64,000 nucleotides of DNA. Origin: Homalodisca vitripennis. Taxonomy: Eukaryota; Arthropoda; Insecta; Hemiptera; Cicadellidae. The position numbers and the translations under genes were made by a program. This document shows positions 60,901-64,000 of this stretch, in pieces (the stretch's first letter is position 1; each line of letters begins with the position of its first letter). Where the stretch lies: the NCBI RefSeq assembly GCF_021130785.1, contig NC_060207.1, forward strand, positions 103,714,001 to 103,778,000, written 5' to 3'. The notes below the pieces were generated by a model. That model was not told the DNA's origin. It was given only the letters and a program-made list of their open reading frames with translations, and searched no databases.

Positions 60901-63313
60901 TGTTATGACATGCTGACGTTTTCAGTTAATGCAAAGTTACAATCATTGGAGAGATGAGAATACCTGCTTTCCATGAATCAAGAATCAAGATGTTTATTAC
61001 AACAAAACATTAACAGTTATACAATGATAAATAATGTGTGAGCAGGTTGCTTGTCATGTATTCACTATCAATGGCTGTCTTATACATAGAGAAAGTCATT
61101 ATTGTGGTGCAATGCCAAGTTCAAATATCTATTTAACTACTACTATATTTTAACAGGAATAATTATATGTTACAATTCATCTTCATGATAAATTATTATA
61201 AGTTTTGTTTTAACAAAAATGGCCAGTTAGTTAAAATGAGTAATTAAAATTAGCTTATTTAAAACATCATAATTCATTTTTTTAAATTAAACAGTTAATA
61301 ACATATTTATGCATTGTTAGACAATGATTTTAGTATTGTTTGGACTTTGAACAGATTTCATTAGTGTCATGGTAACTTTCCAATAACGGTTTTGGCCTGC
61401 AAATTCATCACTGTACATAACTACATGTGTGGCTGCTGGGGCTCTAGTTTCAATGTGTTTCATCAAACCAGTAGCAATTTCTTGAGAACCTTTCAAACCA
61501 CTAACTTCGTCCCAACTATATGAATCCGAGCTTGGTTGAAAGTTGTTGGTAGCCTAATTTATACACCTACATATTACATTTGTAATAGGCTTACTCCTCC
61601 AAATCAAACAAGATTTGTTTATTTTACAGAATATGCTATCATGGAATCACAAGCTTTTTCTGCCTTTTGTAAATGAAATTCATGGTCTTGCTCATGGGTG
61701 GATTTATCAATATTAGATTAGCCTTATTAAAAAATGCTAACATATTCAATAAAAACTTTACAAATACGATCCAGATCCTTAAATCTATAACTTTCTTGTA
61801 TGCTATTAGTAACACTACTGTCTCTAGCCCGTAAGTAGTCAAACATCTTAATGAAAGCCTAGGACAAGCTACATACTATTTTCAAATTATCAATTGAAAG
61901 AGGAAAAGAATTATTACAAAAATTAAACGTGGATAACTTTGGATAAACAAGGTATACATTTTTTGTTGGAAGTCTTTTTTGTATATTTTATAAAAACTTA
62001 ATGAAAAGTTTGAAGATAACAGCCGTTCAAACTTGTGAAATATATTATCTAGGCTATAATACATTATAGACCAGAGGTAAACAGTTTTTAAAATTGAAAT
62101 AATCAAATAAACTTCTAAATAACTTTATTTTTATACATTTTATATTTGGATATTTACATTTGTTAAGGGTTTCCAGTAGTTGTGATTCAAAGTTTCAAAA
62201 TAGTCTGGTTATGTGTCAGCTAAAAGCATCTTGAGAAAAACTGAAAAGGGTTTTCTATAATTCTCAAGTGATTTGCAACAATTTGTTAATAAATTTCTTT
62301 TGAAACCTCAAAAGGTTTTAAGATGACATTTGTGCAATGAGAACTATAGCCTATAATATAGAGAACTATTCAGTAATATAGCAGCAACAGTGTACAAGAT
62401 TACTACTGTAATTTCTGTATAATTCCAAATAAGTCTGGTATGTAAATAATATACATTCCTCATGTAAGTAATTTAGTTTTTACTTCACTTTTTTAAGGAA
62501 ATATAGGCTGGTTGTCATTTAAACATTTTCAAAATGCTATTCTTGGTATGGTGTTCATATATTTTTGTAAGAAAAATATTTATAGATTTTTAATTTGTAT
62601 ATTTTTTACAATAACTCTTTATGTTTAACAGAGTGGAGGTACATAGTTTTGAAGATTATGAGTATAAATATGAAAATAAAATAGATGTCATCAGACATGT
62701 AATACTTTAAGAAAAATAAATAAACTTAGCAGTGCATACTGATAAGATTTCATTTCATGGTGACAGTTTCATTAAGTCCCATGTCATGTGTTCTTTTTAT
62801 ATCTTAGTCTCTTCACAGCATCTATGTGCAATCTGCAGCAAGCAGGGTGATAGAAACTTCCTCATTCACTTCACTTAATACGATATTATATTAAGTAGTA
62901 TATTATTGTCATAACAATTAGAATTAGACAGTAGGAAGACCACACATTAATAAACTGGATTCCAGACTAGTAGTAAAAATGTCAACATCTCTTATGGTTA
63001 ATGATACCTCATATCACATTTTCTGTGCCATGTTCAAAAGTAGTCATAACAATAGTCACCACAGAGTAGGAGGACGAGATTCTGACAGTAAAAGTATTAC
63101 GGTTATTATACTGAGGCATATCAATGCAACATATACAAAGCAATTTTACTGACGTAATATTGGTGATAGGGTCGTCAGCTGAGGCCTCGTTGCCAGCCAC
63201 CACTTCCAGATGCCGATCTGCTCGAGCATCCGTCGCTACAACACCTGGTCCTGGACCTGGCTGCCCACCTCGAGGTCAGATCACACTTCATCGATGGCAA
63301 TGAAATGGACTGA
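10460..63313 (+). CDS. SCAI: SCAI homologue, spliced gene of 15 coding exons
   Basis: Fifteen exons at 10460-10560, 27048-27143, 28664-28750, 31219-31317, 35193-35289, 39632-39789, 41984-42077, 43294-43413, 44098-44257, 45140-45226, 53590-53680, 55227-55381, 57736-57906, 59843-59943 and 63170 or 63179-63313 join in phase, all with GT-AG introns. They give about 583-586 residues, against about 606 in human. SCAI-family blocks appear in order: [92 protein letters not shown] and [13 protein letters not shown]. Known: vertebrate SCAI is a nuclear cofactor that represses MRTF/SRF transcription and also acts in DNA break repair. Intron 1 (16.5 kb) and intron 10 (8.4 kb) are swollen by mobile DNA. 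The start could be the ATG at 10460 or the one at 10472 (CAAAATGG, the better context). Confidence 0.95.
10561..12972. other. SCAI intron 1, proximal part
   Basis: No second gene recognised. A minus-strand open frame at 11768-12049 (93 codons, starting [12 protein letters not shown]) lies in slightly GC-richer DNA and could be an exon, but it matches nothing I know. The stretch 12886-12972 resembles 42645-42790 and leads into the satellite array. Confidence 0.35.
12973..15240 (+). repeat. Satellite array: 21 units of 108 bp
   Basis: Unit starts (12973, 13081, 13189, 13297 and so on) are exactly 108 bases apart for 21 units, ending at GTTACAAAAAC near 15241. Each unit carries GGCTCGGACGGGTAGAC and TTATCGGGTCCTTAGTA. 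Variant positions (GACAGAC/GACTGAC, TTATGG/TTAAGG, AGTAAATT/AGTAGATT, TAAGTACT/TACGTACT) are shared between units in blocks. Units at 14053-14484 and those from 14485 repeat the same four-unit order, a 432-bp higher-order repeat. No coding frame of note. Confidence 0.97.
15241..15459. other. Short spacer after the satellite
   Basis: No recognised feature. A possible minus-strand splice donor (CAG|GTAAAG) lies at about 15400. Confidence 0.3.
15460..15711 (-). CDS. Candidate coding exon with signal-peptide-like start
   Basis: An 83-codon open frame on the minus strand inside SCAI intron 1. The ATG sits in a favourable context (ACCACAATGG). The first 22 residues ([22 protein letters not shown]) resemble a signal peptide, followed by a hydrophilic stretch with one Cys and ending DYSGHW. 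The sequence is less AT-rich than its surroundings. I do not recognise the family and saw no second exon to join. It may be a chance frame, a transposon relic, or the first exon of a gene nested in the intron. Confidence 0.25.
   Translation of the reverse strand: MAGLKDVTLSYLVFLTVVDVVSFDDVTRFTSANVFTELESSAHAQQTLTLEVNCGQSGRRGVPDPSSGSRDKENIFVDYSGHW
15712..18289. other. AT-rich intron 1 DNA, nothing recognised
   Basis: A 116-codon plus-strand frame at 16481-16831 is hydrophobic and built of AT-rich codons, with no family resemblance. I judge it spurious. Confidence 0.4.
18570..18740 (+). pseudogene. LINE C-terminal zinc-knuckle fragment
   Basis: Reads [13 protein letters not shown] and, after a frameshift, [19 protein letters not shown], the Cys/His pattern found at the end of many non-LTR reverse transcriptase proteins. 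Both sides are interrupted by stops. Confidence 0.6.
19130..19880 (+). pseudogene. Decayed mariner transposase, C-terminal two thirds
   Basis: Mariner-type blocks occur in order: [13 protein letters not shown], then a VMFCVFF and GLIHYEF core, then an [10 protein letters not shown] segment, then a SPDLAP-like stretch around 19660-19690 and a C-terminal segment. At least two frameshifts and several stops are present. The N-terminal DNA-binding part is missing. Confidence 0.78.
20351..20852. mobile_element. Fold-back element / long-TIR MITE
   Basis: The first 121 bases (GGTAATTCTAAGCAATATAT...) are repeated almost perfectly in inverted orientation at 20732-20852. Flanks CTTATTAC (20343-20350) and TTTATTAC (20853-20860) look like an 8-bp target duplication with one mismatch, as in hAT-type elements. 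The loop of about 260 bp has a short GC-rich palindromic patch near 20590-20610. No transposase. Confidence 0.72.
21222..21500 (+). repeat. tRNA-containing repeat unit with TA tail, copy A
   Basis: About 155 bp (21222-21375), followed by a long interrupted TA microsatellite (21376-21500). The same unit lies inverted at 54960-55144. Shared parts include the upstream CAAAATAATTGAAT, the tRNA-like body and the downstream AGTACTTTTTG. Confidence 0.65.
21274..21344 (+). tRNA. tRNA-like sequence (Ala-GGC-like anticodon), probably tRNA-derived
   Basis: A 71-nt cloverleaf can be drawn: acceptor GGCTCTG with CAGAGCA (terminal G-A mismatch), D-arm GTGT/GCAC, anticodon loop CCGGCAA (anticodon GGC, Ala) and T-arm CCGGG/CCTGG. 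B box GGTTCGAGCCC and a TTTTT pol III terminator follow. Oddities are C instead of U at position 33 and one mismatch in the anticodon stem, so a working tRNA is doubtful. Shared flanks with 55023-55093 argue for a mobile tRNA-derived unit. Confidence 0.5.
22920..23655. repeat. Tandem repeat, about 7 units of 102 bp
   Basis: CCTCAGTGCC recurs at 22947, 23046, 23147, 23249, 23351, 23456 and 23558, with spacing of 99-105. Units share GCAAAATTATGATAGGCAAT and are clearly diverged. Short open frames on both strands are by-products of the repeat. Confidence 0.9.
23870..24366 (+). mobile_element. Non-autonomous Helitron, short copy
   Basis: Starts TCTATATATATAAAAATGAA after A and ends GCGGGGAACAGCTAG. 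It has the same 5' head as 2948 and 24367 but a different body. Its 3' CTAG directly touches the 5' TC of the next Helitron. Confidence 0.78.
24367..25291 (+). mobile_element. Non-autonomous Helitron, copy 2
   Basis: Same ends as 2948-3870 (5' TCTATATATATAAAA, 3' GGGCCCGCTAG, then T). The body matches that copy with two single-base insertions (925 vs 923 bp). It is fused head-to-tail to 23870-24366. Confidence 0.82.
25292..27047. other. End of SCAI intron 1
   Basis: Mostly AT-rich. A TATATAAAA string at 26599-26607 is followed 110-130 bases later by a 66-codon frame (ATG at 26716), but no splice connection to SCAI exon 2 was found. Otherwise nothing recognised. Confidence 0.35.
27048..27143 (+). 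CDS. SCAI: SCAI exon 2 (residues 34-66)
   Basis: Acceptor TTGTTACAG, donor GTATGG. Encodes [18 protein letters not shown] and [11 protein letters not shown], one of the most conserved parts of the family. Confidence 0.96.
   Translation, partial: GLAAVRTQTVASLLWTNLRHLHKAVEISTAT
28492..28543. repeat. (TA)n microsatellite
   Basis: Uninterrupted TA dinucleotides in SCAI intron 2. Confidence 0.97.
28664..28750 (+). CDS. SCAI: SCAI exon 3 (residues 66-95)
   Basis: Acceptor TTATTTTTCAG, donor GTAAGT. Encodes [20 protein letters not shown]. Confidence 0.96.
28751..31218. other. SCAI intron 3
   Basis: AT-rich intron without a recognised element. The 78-90 codon frames inside are lysine/leucine-rich and look random. 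Confidence 0.4.
31219..31317 (+). CDS. SCAI: SCAI exon 4 (residues 95-128)
   Basis: Acceptor GTTTTCCAG, donor GTAAGA. Encodes [20 protein letters not shown] and following residues, matching the family's repeated-helix region. Confidence 0.96.
31617..32207. mobile_element. Fold-back element in SCAI intron 4
   Basis: The left arm (from GGGCTTGATAATTCC, through GGTAAAGCAATAAAA and TACTTTTTGAAGTAAC, to CAATGCCACAAATCC) recurs inverted in 31985-32207 with moderate divergence, arms of about 220-240 bp. The loop is about 130 bp. No coding capacity; older than the element at 20351. Confidence 0.7.
32944..33225. repeat. Diverged direct repeat, two units about 170 bp apart
   Basis: TTTTTATTACAATTCCAACG... 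at 32947 and TTTTTATAACTATTCCAACT... at 33116 align over about 110 bases, sharing GAGCACAACCA and CTTGCACA. Weak, old duplication. Confidence 0.5.
35193..35289 (+). CDS. SCAI: SCAI exon 5 (residues 128-160)
   Basis: Acceptor TTTGTTTCAG, donor GTAAGG. Encodes [19 protein letters not shown]. It ends exactly on a codon boundary. Confidence 0.96.
35290..39631. other. SCAI intron 5
   Basis: No intact gene. On the minus strand at about 36170-36300 a short coding-like run (containing [19 protein letters not shown]) suggests a decayed transposon gene of unknown type. At 37104-37124 TACAGGGTGTTTCAAAACTTA resembles the terminus of the element at 47613. Confidence 0.35.
39632..39789 (+). CDS. SCAI: SCAI exon 6 (residues 161-213)
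   Basis: Acceptor TATGTATGCAG, donor GTAATG. Encodes [18 protein letters not shown] and [17 protein letters not shown], aligning with the family's dimer-like helical segment. Confidence 0.95.
40070..41060 (+). pseudogene. Non-LTR retrotransposon reverse transcriptase fragment
   Basis: Reads, across frames, [15 protein letters not shown], then [20 protein letters not shown], then [14 protein letters not shown] (a variant of the YADD active-site block), then a [17 protein letters not shown] and [20 protein letters not shown] C-terminal part. Frame changes and stops show it is dead. A Jockey/CR1-type LINE is likely. Confidence 0.72.
41984..42077 (+). CDS. SCAI: SCAI exon 7 (residues 213-244)
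   Basis: Acceptor TGTTCTATAG, donor GTGAGT. Encodes a variable loop, then [14 protein letters not shown]. Confidence 0.94.
42600..42790. repeat. Dispersed repeat related to the start of the satellite
   Basis: CCTTTGCCCTTTTGACC, then CATGTACTAAGTTTCAAATC, then CTAGGACCTTTCTGTCAA parallel the DNA at 12886-12975 just before the 108-bp array. It ends in a GACAGAC-type motif region. Type of element unknown. Confidence 0.45.
43294..43413 (+). CDS. SCAI: SCAI exon 8 (residues 245-284)
   Basis: Acceptor GTGTTTTAG, donor GTAAGT; exactly 40 codons. Encodes [20 protein letters not shown], then a Pro/Ala-containing linker. Confidence 0.95.
44098..44257 (+). CDS. SCAI: SCAI exon 9 (residues 285-338)
   Basis: Acceptor TATATTTTAG, donor GTAAGT. 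The first half is a lineage-variable linker; the second half has [16 protein letters not shown]. Confidence 0.94.
45140..45226 (+). CDS. SCAI: SCAI exon 10 (residues 338-367)
   Basis: Acceptor CTGTTTCAG, donor GTTAGT (a less common donor). Encodes [18 protein letters not shown]. Confidence 0.93.
45454..45684 (+). pseudogene. Unrecognised 76-codon frame next to the phospholipase relic
   Basis: An open frame in SCAI intron 10, starting [13 protein letters not shown] and containing a CMSCERDG Cys pair. It lies just upstream of the relic at 45765 and may be part of the same integrated element, but I do not recognise it and saw no second motif. Confidence 0.25.
45765..46466 (+). pseudogene. Endogenous viral-type phospholipase A2 relic (parvovirus VP1-like domain)
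   Basis: Frames on the plus strand show a helical leader, then the calcium-loop motif YLGPGT at about 46188-46206, and then an AMEH motif at about 46266-46277 where the catalytic His-Asp pair is expected; the residue after His is Asn here. A basic C-terminal tail ends at TAG 46464-46466. The reading is broken by a stop at 45976-45978, a frameshift near 46115, a stop at 46253-46255 and a frameshift near 46285, so it is dead. This domain is known from densovirus VP1 and also occurs in Maverick/adintovirus-like elements of arthropods. Which source applies is not settled. Confidence 0.66.
46770..47447 (-). pseudogene. Non-LTR reverse transcriptase relic
   Basis: Minus-strand reading gives [20 protein letters not shown] and [17 protein letters not shown] at 47214-47400, then [17 protein letters not shown], then [16 protein letters not shown] and a FADYT variant of the catalytic FADD box at about 46780. 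Several frameshifts and stops. Jockey/CR1-type LINE, 5' and 3' truncated. Confidence 0.8.
47613..48176 (+). repeat. Left terminal inverted repeat, 564 bp
   Basis: From CAGGGTGATTC to GATCATTTATTC; its reverse complement is at 49578-50142. Differences include CTCGGGAG vs CTCGAGAG and GCCTAGCG vs GATTAGCG. Confidence 0.9.
48231..49322 (-). CDS. Tc1/mariner-type transposase, apparently intact (DD41D)
   Basis: 363 codons without interruption, starting [14 protein letters not shown]. The N-terminal ~60 residues resemble the DUF4817 module common in insect transposases. A helix-turn-helix lies at about residues 86-120 ([20 protein letters not shown]). The DDE core has Asp164 in LVTDES, Asp255 in [11 protein letters not shown] and Asp297 in [10 protein letters not shown]. 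Asp255 and Asp297 are separated by 41 residues, a DD41D spacing rather than the DD34D/E of classic mariner/Tc1. The enzyme cuts and pastes DNA at TA. The frame lies wholly between the two long TIRs. Activity is inferred from intactness only. Confidence 0.9.
   Translation of the reverse strand: MADNVNGMYSFEEYTDMILIYGKVNKNGLAAVQEYRDTFPHRRTPDRKTFEAVERRLRETGSFKPKRIDTGRQRSARNYNNEQAIINAVELSPTTSTRRLSRQLNICQSSVWRTLHEAQLYPFHITRVQDLLPQDLNKRKMFCRWLRRNCLRHQYFLRRILVTDESCFTRNGIVNFRNTHTWAYDNPHETATRHFQHTFSVNVWLGVLGDNLIGPFFLPNRLNGVAYLNFLRTNLPTLLEDIPVQNRINAWFMHDGAPPHFSNDVKNYLNDTYGRQWIGRNGPVKWPPRSPDLTPADFFLWGWMKSIVYSKRINTIEELRNRITEAAETIKNAPNVMKRARKEWIRRAKTCIANNGGHFEQLL
49578..50142 (-). repeat. Right terminal inverted repeat, 565 bp
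   Basis: Reverse complement of 47613-48176, ending CACCCTG before TA. Confidence 0.9.
50152..50238. repeat. (CA)n microsatellite
   Basis: Interrupted CA dinucleotides just outside the right end of the Tc1/mariner element. Confidence 0.95.
50311..51109 (+). pseudogene. pogo/Tigger-like (DDE_1/CENP-B type) transposase C-terminal relic
   Basis: A first block reads [13 protein letters not shown] and then [15 protein letters not shown], the region that follows the DDE domain in Tigger/Jerky/pogo proteins. A second open stretch, 50681-51109 (142 codons, starting [10 protein letters not shown]), is acidic and Ser-rich and ends with a small folded-looking tail ([20 protein letters not shown]). The two are in different frames with a stop between. 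The catalytic part is absent. Host-gene origin is less likely given the surrounding nest. Confidence 0.55.
51660..52090 (+). repeat. Possible LINE 3' end
   Basis: The translation resembles the loosely conserved final helix of LINE proteins ([17 protein letters not shown] run), and the stretch ends in an AATAAATTATTCTTATTC-type tail. Weak; it could be unrelated. Confidence 0.3.
52091..53589. other. Distal SCAI intron 10
   Basis: No gene or element recognised. Confidence 0.4.
53590..53680 (+). CDS. SCAI: SCAI exon 11 (residues 367-397)
   Basis: Acceptor TTTAATTTCAG, donor GTATGT. Encodes [14 protein letters not shown] and KEMH. It lies 8.4 kb from exon 10, across the mobile-element nest. Confidence 0.93.
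54909..54988. repeat. (GT)n(TA)n compound microsatellite
   Basis: About 25 GT dinucleotides followed by TA dinucleotides, next to the inverted tRNA-like unit. Confidence 0.96.
54989..55144 (-). repeat. tRNA-containing repeat unit, copy B
   Basis: Reverse-complement counterpart of 21222-21375, sharing the upstream AAAATAATTGAAT, the tRNA-like body and the downstream AGTACTTTTTG. TA runs flank both sides (54960-54988 and 55152-55175). Confidence 0.65.
55023..55093 (-). tRNA. tRNA-like sequence (Ala-GGC-like anticodon), probably tRNA-derived
   Basis: A 71-nt cloverleaf like that at 21274, with a fully paired anticodon stem TTCAC/GTGAG, anticodon loop CCGGCAA, a perfect B box GGTTCGAGTCC and a TTTTT terminator. 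The terminal acceptor pair and one T-stem pair mismatch, and position 33 is C. It lies in SCAI intron 11, 130 bases before exon 12. Confidence 0.52.
55227..55381 (+). CDS. SCAI: SCAI exon 12 (residues 397-449)
   Basis: Acceptor AATTTTCCAG, donor GTACTG. Encodes [20 protein letters not shown] and [11 protein letters not shown], a strongly conserved block. Confidence 0.95.
55908..55971 (+). repeat. Degenerate tRNA-derived SINE head
   Basis: GAGCTCAAGTGTTAGAGC resembles a pol III A box (TAGCTCAGTGGTAGAGC) and GTGGACTTAAACACC a decayed B box, about 45 bases apart, as in tRNA-derived SINEs. No poly-A tail found. Confidence 0.45.
57350..57420 (-). repeat. tRNA-derived fragment with B box
   Basis: On the minus strand, GCAGGTTCAAATCCTGC gives a perfect 5-bp T-stem and loop with the consensus B box GGTTCAAATCC. 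No matching 5' acceptor was found, so not a complete tRNA. Confidence 0.4.
57736..57906 (+). CDS. SCAI: SCAI exon 13 (residues 449-506)
   Basis: Acceptor CATTCTTTCAG, donor GTACGT. Encodes [18 protein letters not shown] and the following helix containing HHWERCQ. Confidence 0.95.
59843..59943 (+). CDS. SCAI: SCAI exon 14 (residues 506-539)
   Basis: Acceptor GTATGTTTAG, donor GTAAGT. Encodes [19 protein letters not shown]. It ends on a codon boundary. Confidence 0.95.
60422..61533 (-). pseudogene. DUF7869-like transposon-associated gene, broken by a LINE
   Basis: Minus-strand frames show, from 61533 leftward, [20 protein letters not shown] and then [20 protein letters not shown] up to a stop at 61317. 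From 60960 to 60422 they show a [16 protein letters not shown] block, [18 protein letters not shown] and an acidic C-terminus ending DEDSDND at a stop. This order matches proteins common in insect genomes (named DUF7869 from memory) that are thought to derive from mobile elements. The two halves are separated by unrelated DNA at 60968-61310, and several frameshifts are present. Confidence 0.62.
60968..61310 (-). mobile_element. Probable LINE 3' end inserted in the DUF7869-like gene
   Basis: Begins AATCAAGAATCAAGATGTTT. A similar AATCAAGAATCAAGAAAT string at 34026-34043 suggests a shared LINE tail read on the minus strand. It separates the two halves of the surrounding pseudogene. No coding part retained. 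Confidence 0.45.
61534..63169. other. Distal part of SCAI intron 14
   Basis: AT-rich, no recognised feature. Confidence 0.4.
63179..63313 (+). CDS. SCAI: SCAI terminal exon 15
   Basis: Encodes [20 protein letters not shown], then [18 protein letters not shown] and TGA at 63311-63313, matching the family C-terminus in pattern and length. Two in-phase acceptors exist, after AG at 63168-63169 and after AG at 63177-63178, differing by three codons (Gly-Arg-Gln). The second (GTCGTCAG) is used for these coordinates. Confidence 0.88.
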   Translation: MRPRCQPPLPDADLLEHPSLQHLVLDLAAHLEVRSHFIDGNEMD

Positions 63314-63704
63314 TCGCCGGCAGTCTCACCTCTCCCTTCCTGCGTCGACAGTATCTCAGAGCTTCGCCAGATGTATAGTCCTTTCATTGTTTCCTCTTCC
63401 TTTCCATCCAGTACTTGGCTAGTTGATATTAGGCTTTACTGTGTATTTTTTAATTTTATATCAACGGTATGGATCAGCCTTAACACTTTCAGTATCCTTA
63501 GAGTTGTAGCAGCGATTGTGATGAAACCTCAACTTGTTCAAATCGACTCAAAACAGAAGTTATCTGCAGTGACTCGTGGTAATATACAAAGTGACTGGAG
63601 TGAACAGAGTGCCATTTTAATATACACAATGTTTCCATTTGAAGCTAATTTTGTCGGATCCTAAATTAATTTAGAATTAAAGGATATTTTTATTCATAAA
63701 TAAA
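63314..63704 (+). other. SCAI: Probable SCAI 3' untranslated region
   Basis: Follows the SCAI stop and runs to the first AATAAA. The exact cleavage site is not visible. The open frames in it are not convincing genes. Confidence 0.5.
63699..63704 (+). terminator. AATAAA polyadenylation signal
   Basis: First AATAAA after the SCAI stop codon, 386 bases downstream. Confidence 0.5.
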
Positions 63705-63758
63705 TTTTACTTTGTTGATTTTATAACTGACAGTCATAATGTAATACAGTAAATCTCA

Positions 63759-63764
63759 AATAAA
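63759..63764 (+). terminator. Alternative AATAAA polyadenylation signal
   Basis: Second AATAAA, 60 bases after the first. Either could be used. Confidence 0.4.
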
Positions 63765-64000
63765 ACTGTTGTAAACTTTTAACTGTCTGTTCTTATCAAA
63801 ACATAGTGATTAAAGTGAACAATAAGTAGAATGCTGCAAGTTTATGCTAAAAATATCATTCAAATTATAATTCTAATTTAAGACAACCTCACAGTAATGT
63901 TTACACACACACATTTAATCAAACAAAAACTAAATATTATCATTACGTAAAAACCGATGCTACTAAAAAAATGTTAAATGGGTCTGCAATAACCAACATT

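Overview
This is eukaryotic, AT-rich nuclear DNA, most likely from an insect. A hemipteran is a guess based on repeat style, not proven. The evidence is one spliced animal gene with GT-AG introns, mariner and Tc1/mariner elements, Helitrons, LINE relics, long TA and CA microsatellites and a parvovirus-type phospholipase relic.

The only clearly intact host gene is the plus-strand homologue of SCAI (suppressor of cancer cell invasion, a transcriptional cofactor acting through MRTF/SRF). I placed 15 coding exons from 10460 to 63313, and all splice phases agree. They encode about 583-586 residues, close to the roughly 600 residues of vertebrate SCAI. The introns total about 51 kb and most recognisable mobile DNA sits in them.

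Layout. 1-9.9 kb: upstream DNA with a Helitron (2948-3870), a TA-flanked mariner (4457-5725), a 240-bp tandem duplication and a tandem minus-strand Helitron pair (7291-9545). 9.9-10.5 kb: GC-richer SCAI promoter region with a CTCF-like motif. 10.5-27 kb (intron 1): a 21-copy 108-bp satellite, a mariner carrying a LINE fragment, a fold-back element, a tRNA-like unit, a 7-copy 102-bp repeat and two abutting Helitrons, one almost identical to the copy at 2948. 27-45 kb: exons 2-10, a fold-back element in intron 4 and a LINE fragment in intron 6. 45-53.6 kb (intron 10): a dense nest holding a broken phospholipase A2 relic of viral type, a LINE reverse transcriptase relic, a Tc1/mariner element with about 565-bp inverted repeats and an uninterrupted 363-residue transposase, then a pogo/Tigger-like relic. 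53.6-64 kb: exons 11-15, a second tRNA-like unit in the opposite orientation, and a broken DUF7869-like gene split by LINE sequence in the last intron.

The mobile elements do not form a pathway with SCAI. The most useful points to follow are the long-TIR Tc1/mariner element, the head-to-tail Helitrons at two loci, the endogenous phospholipase relic, the higher-order satellite structure and the paired tRNA-like units.
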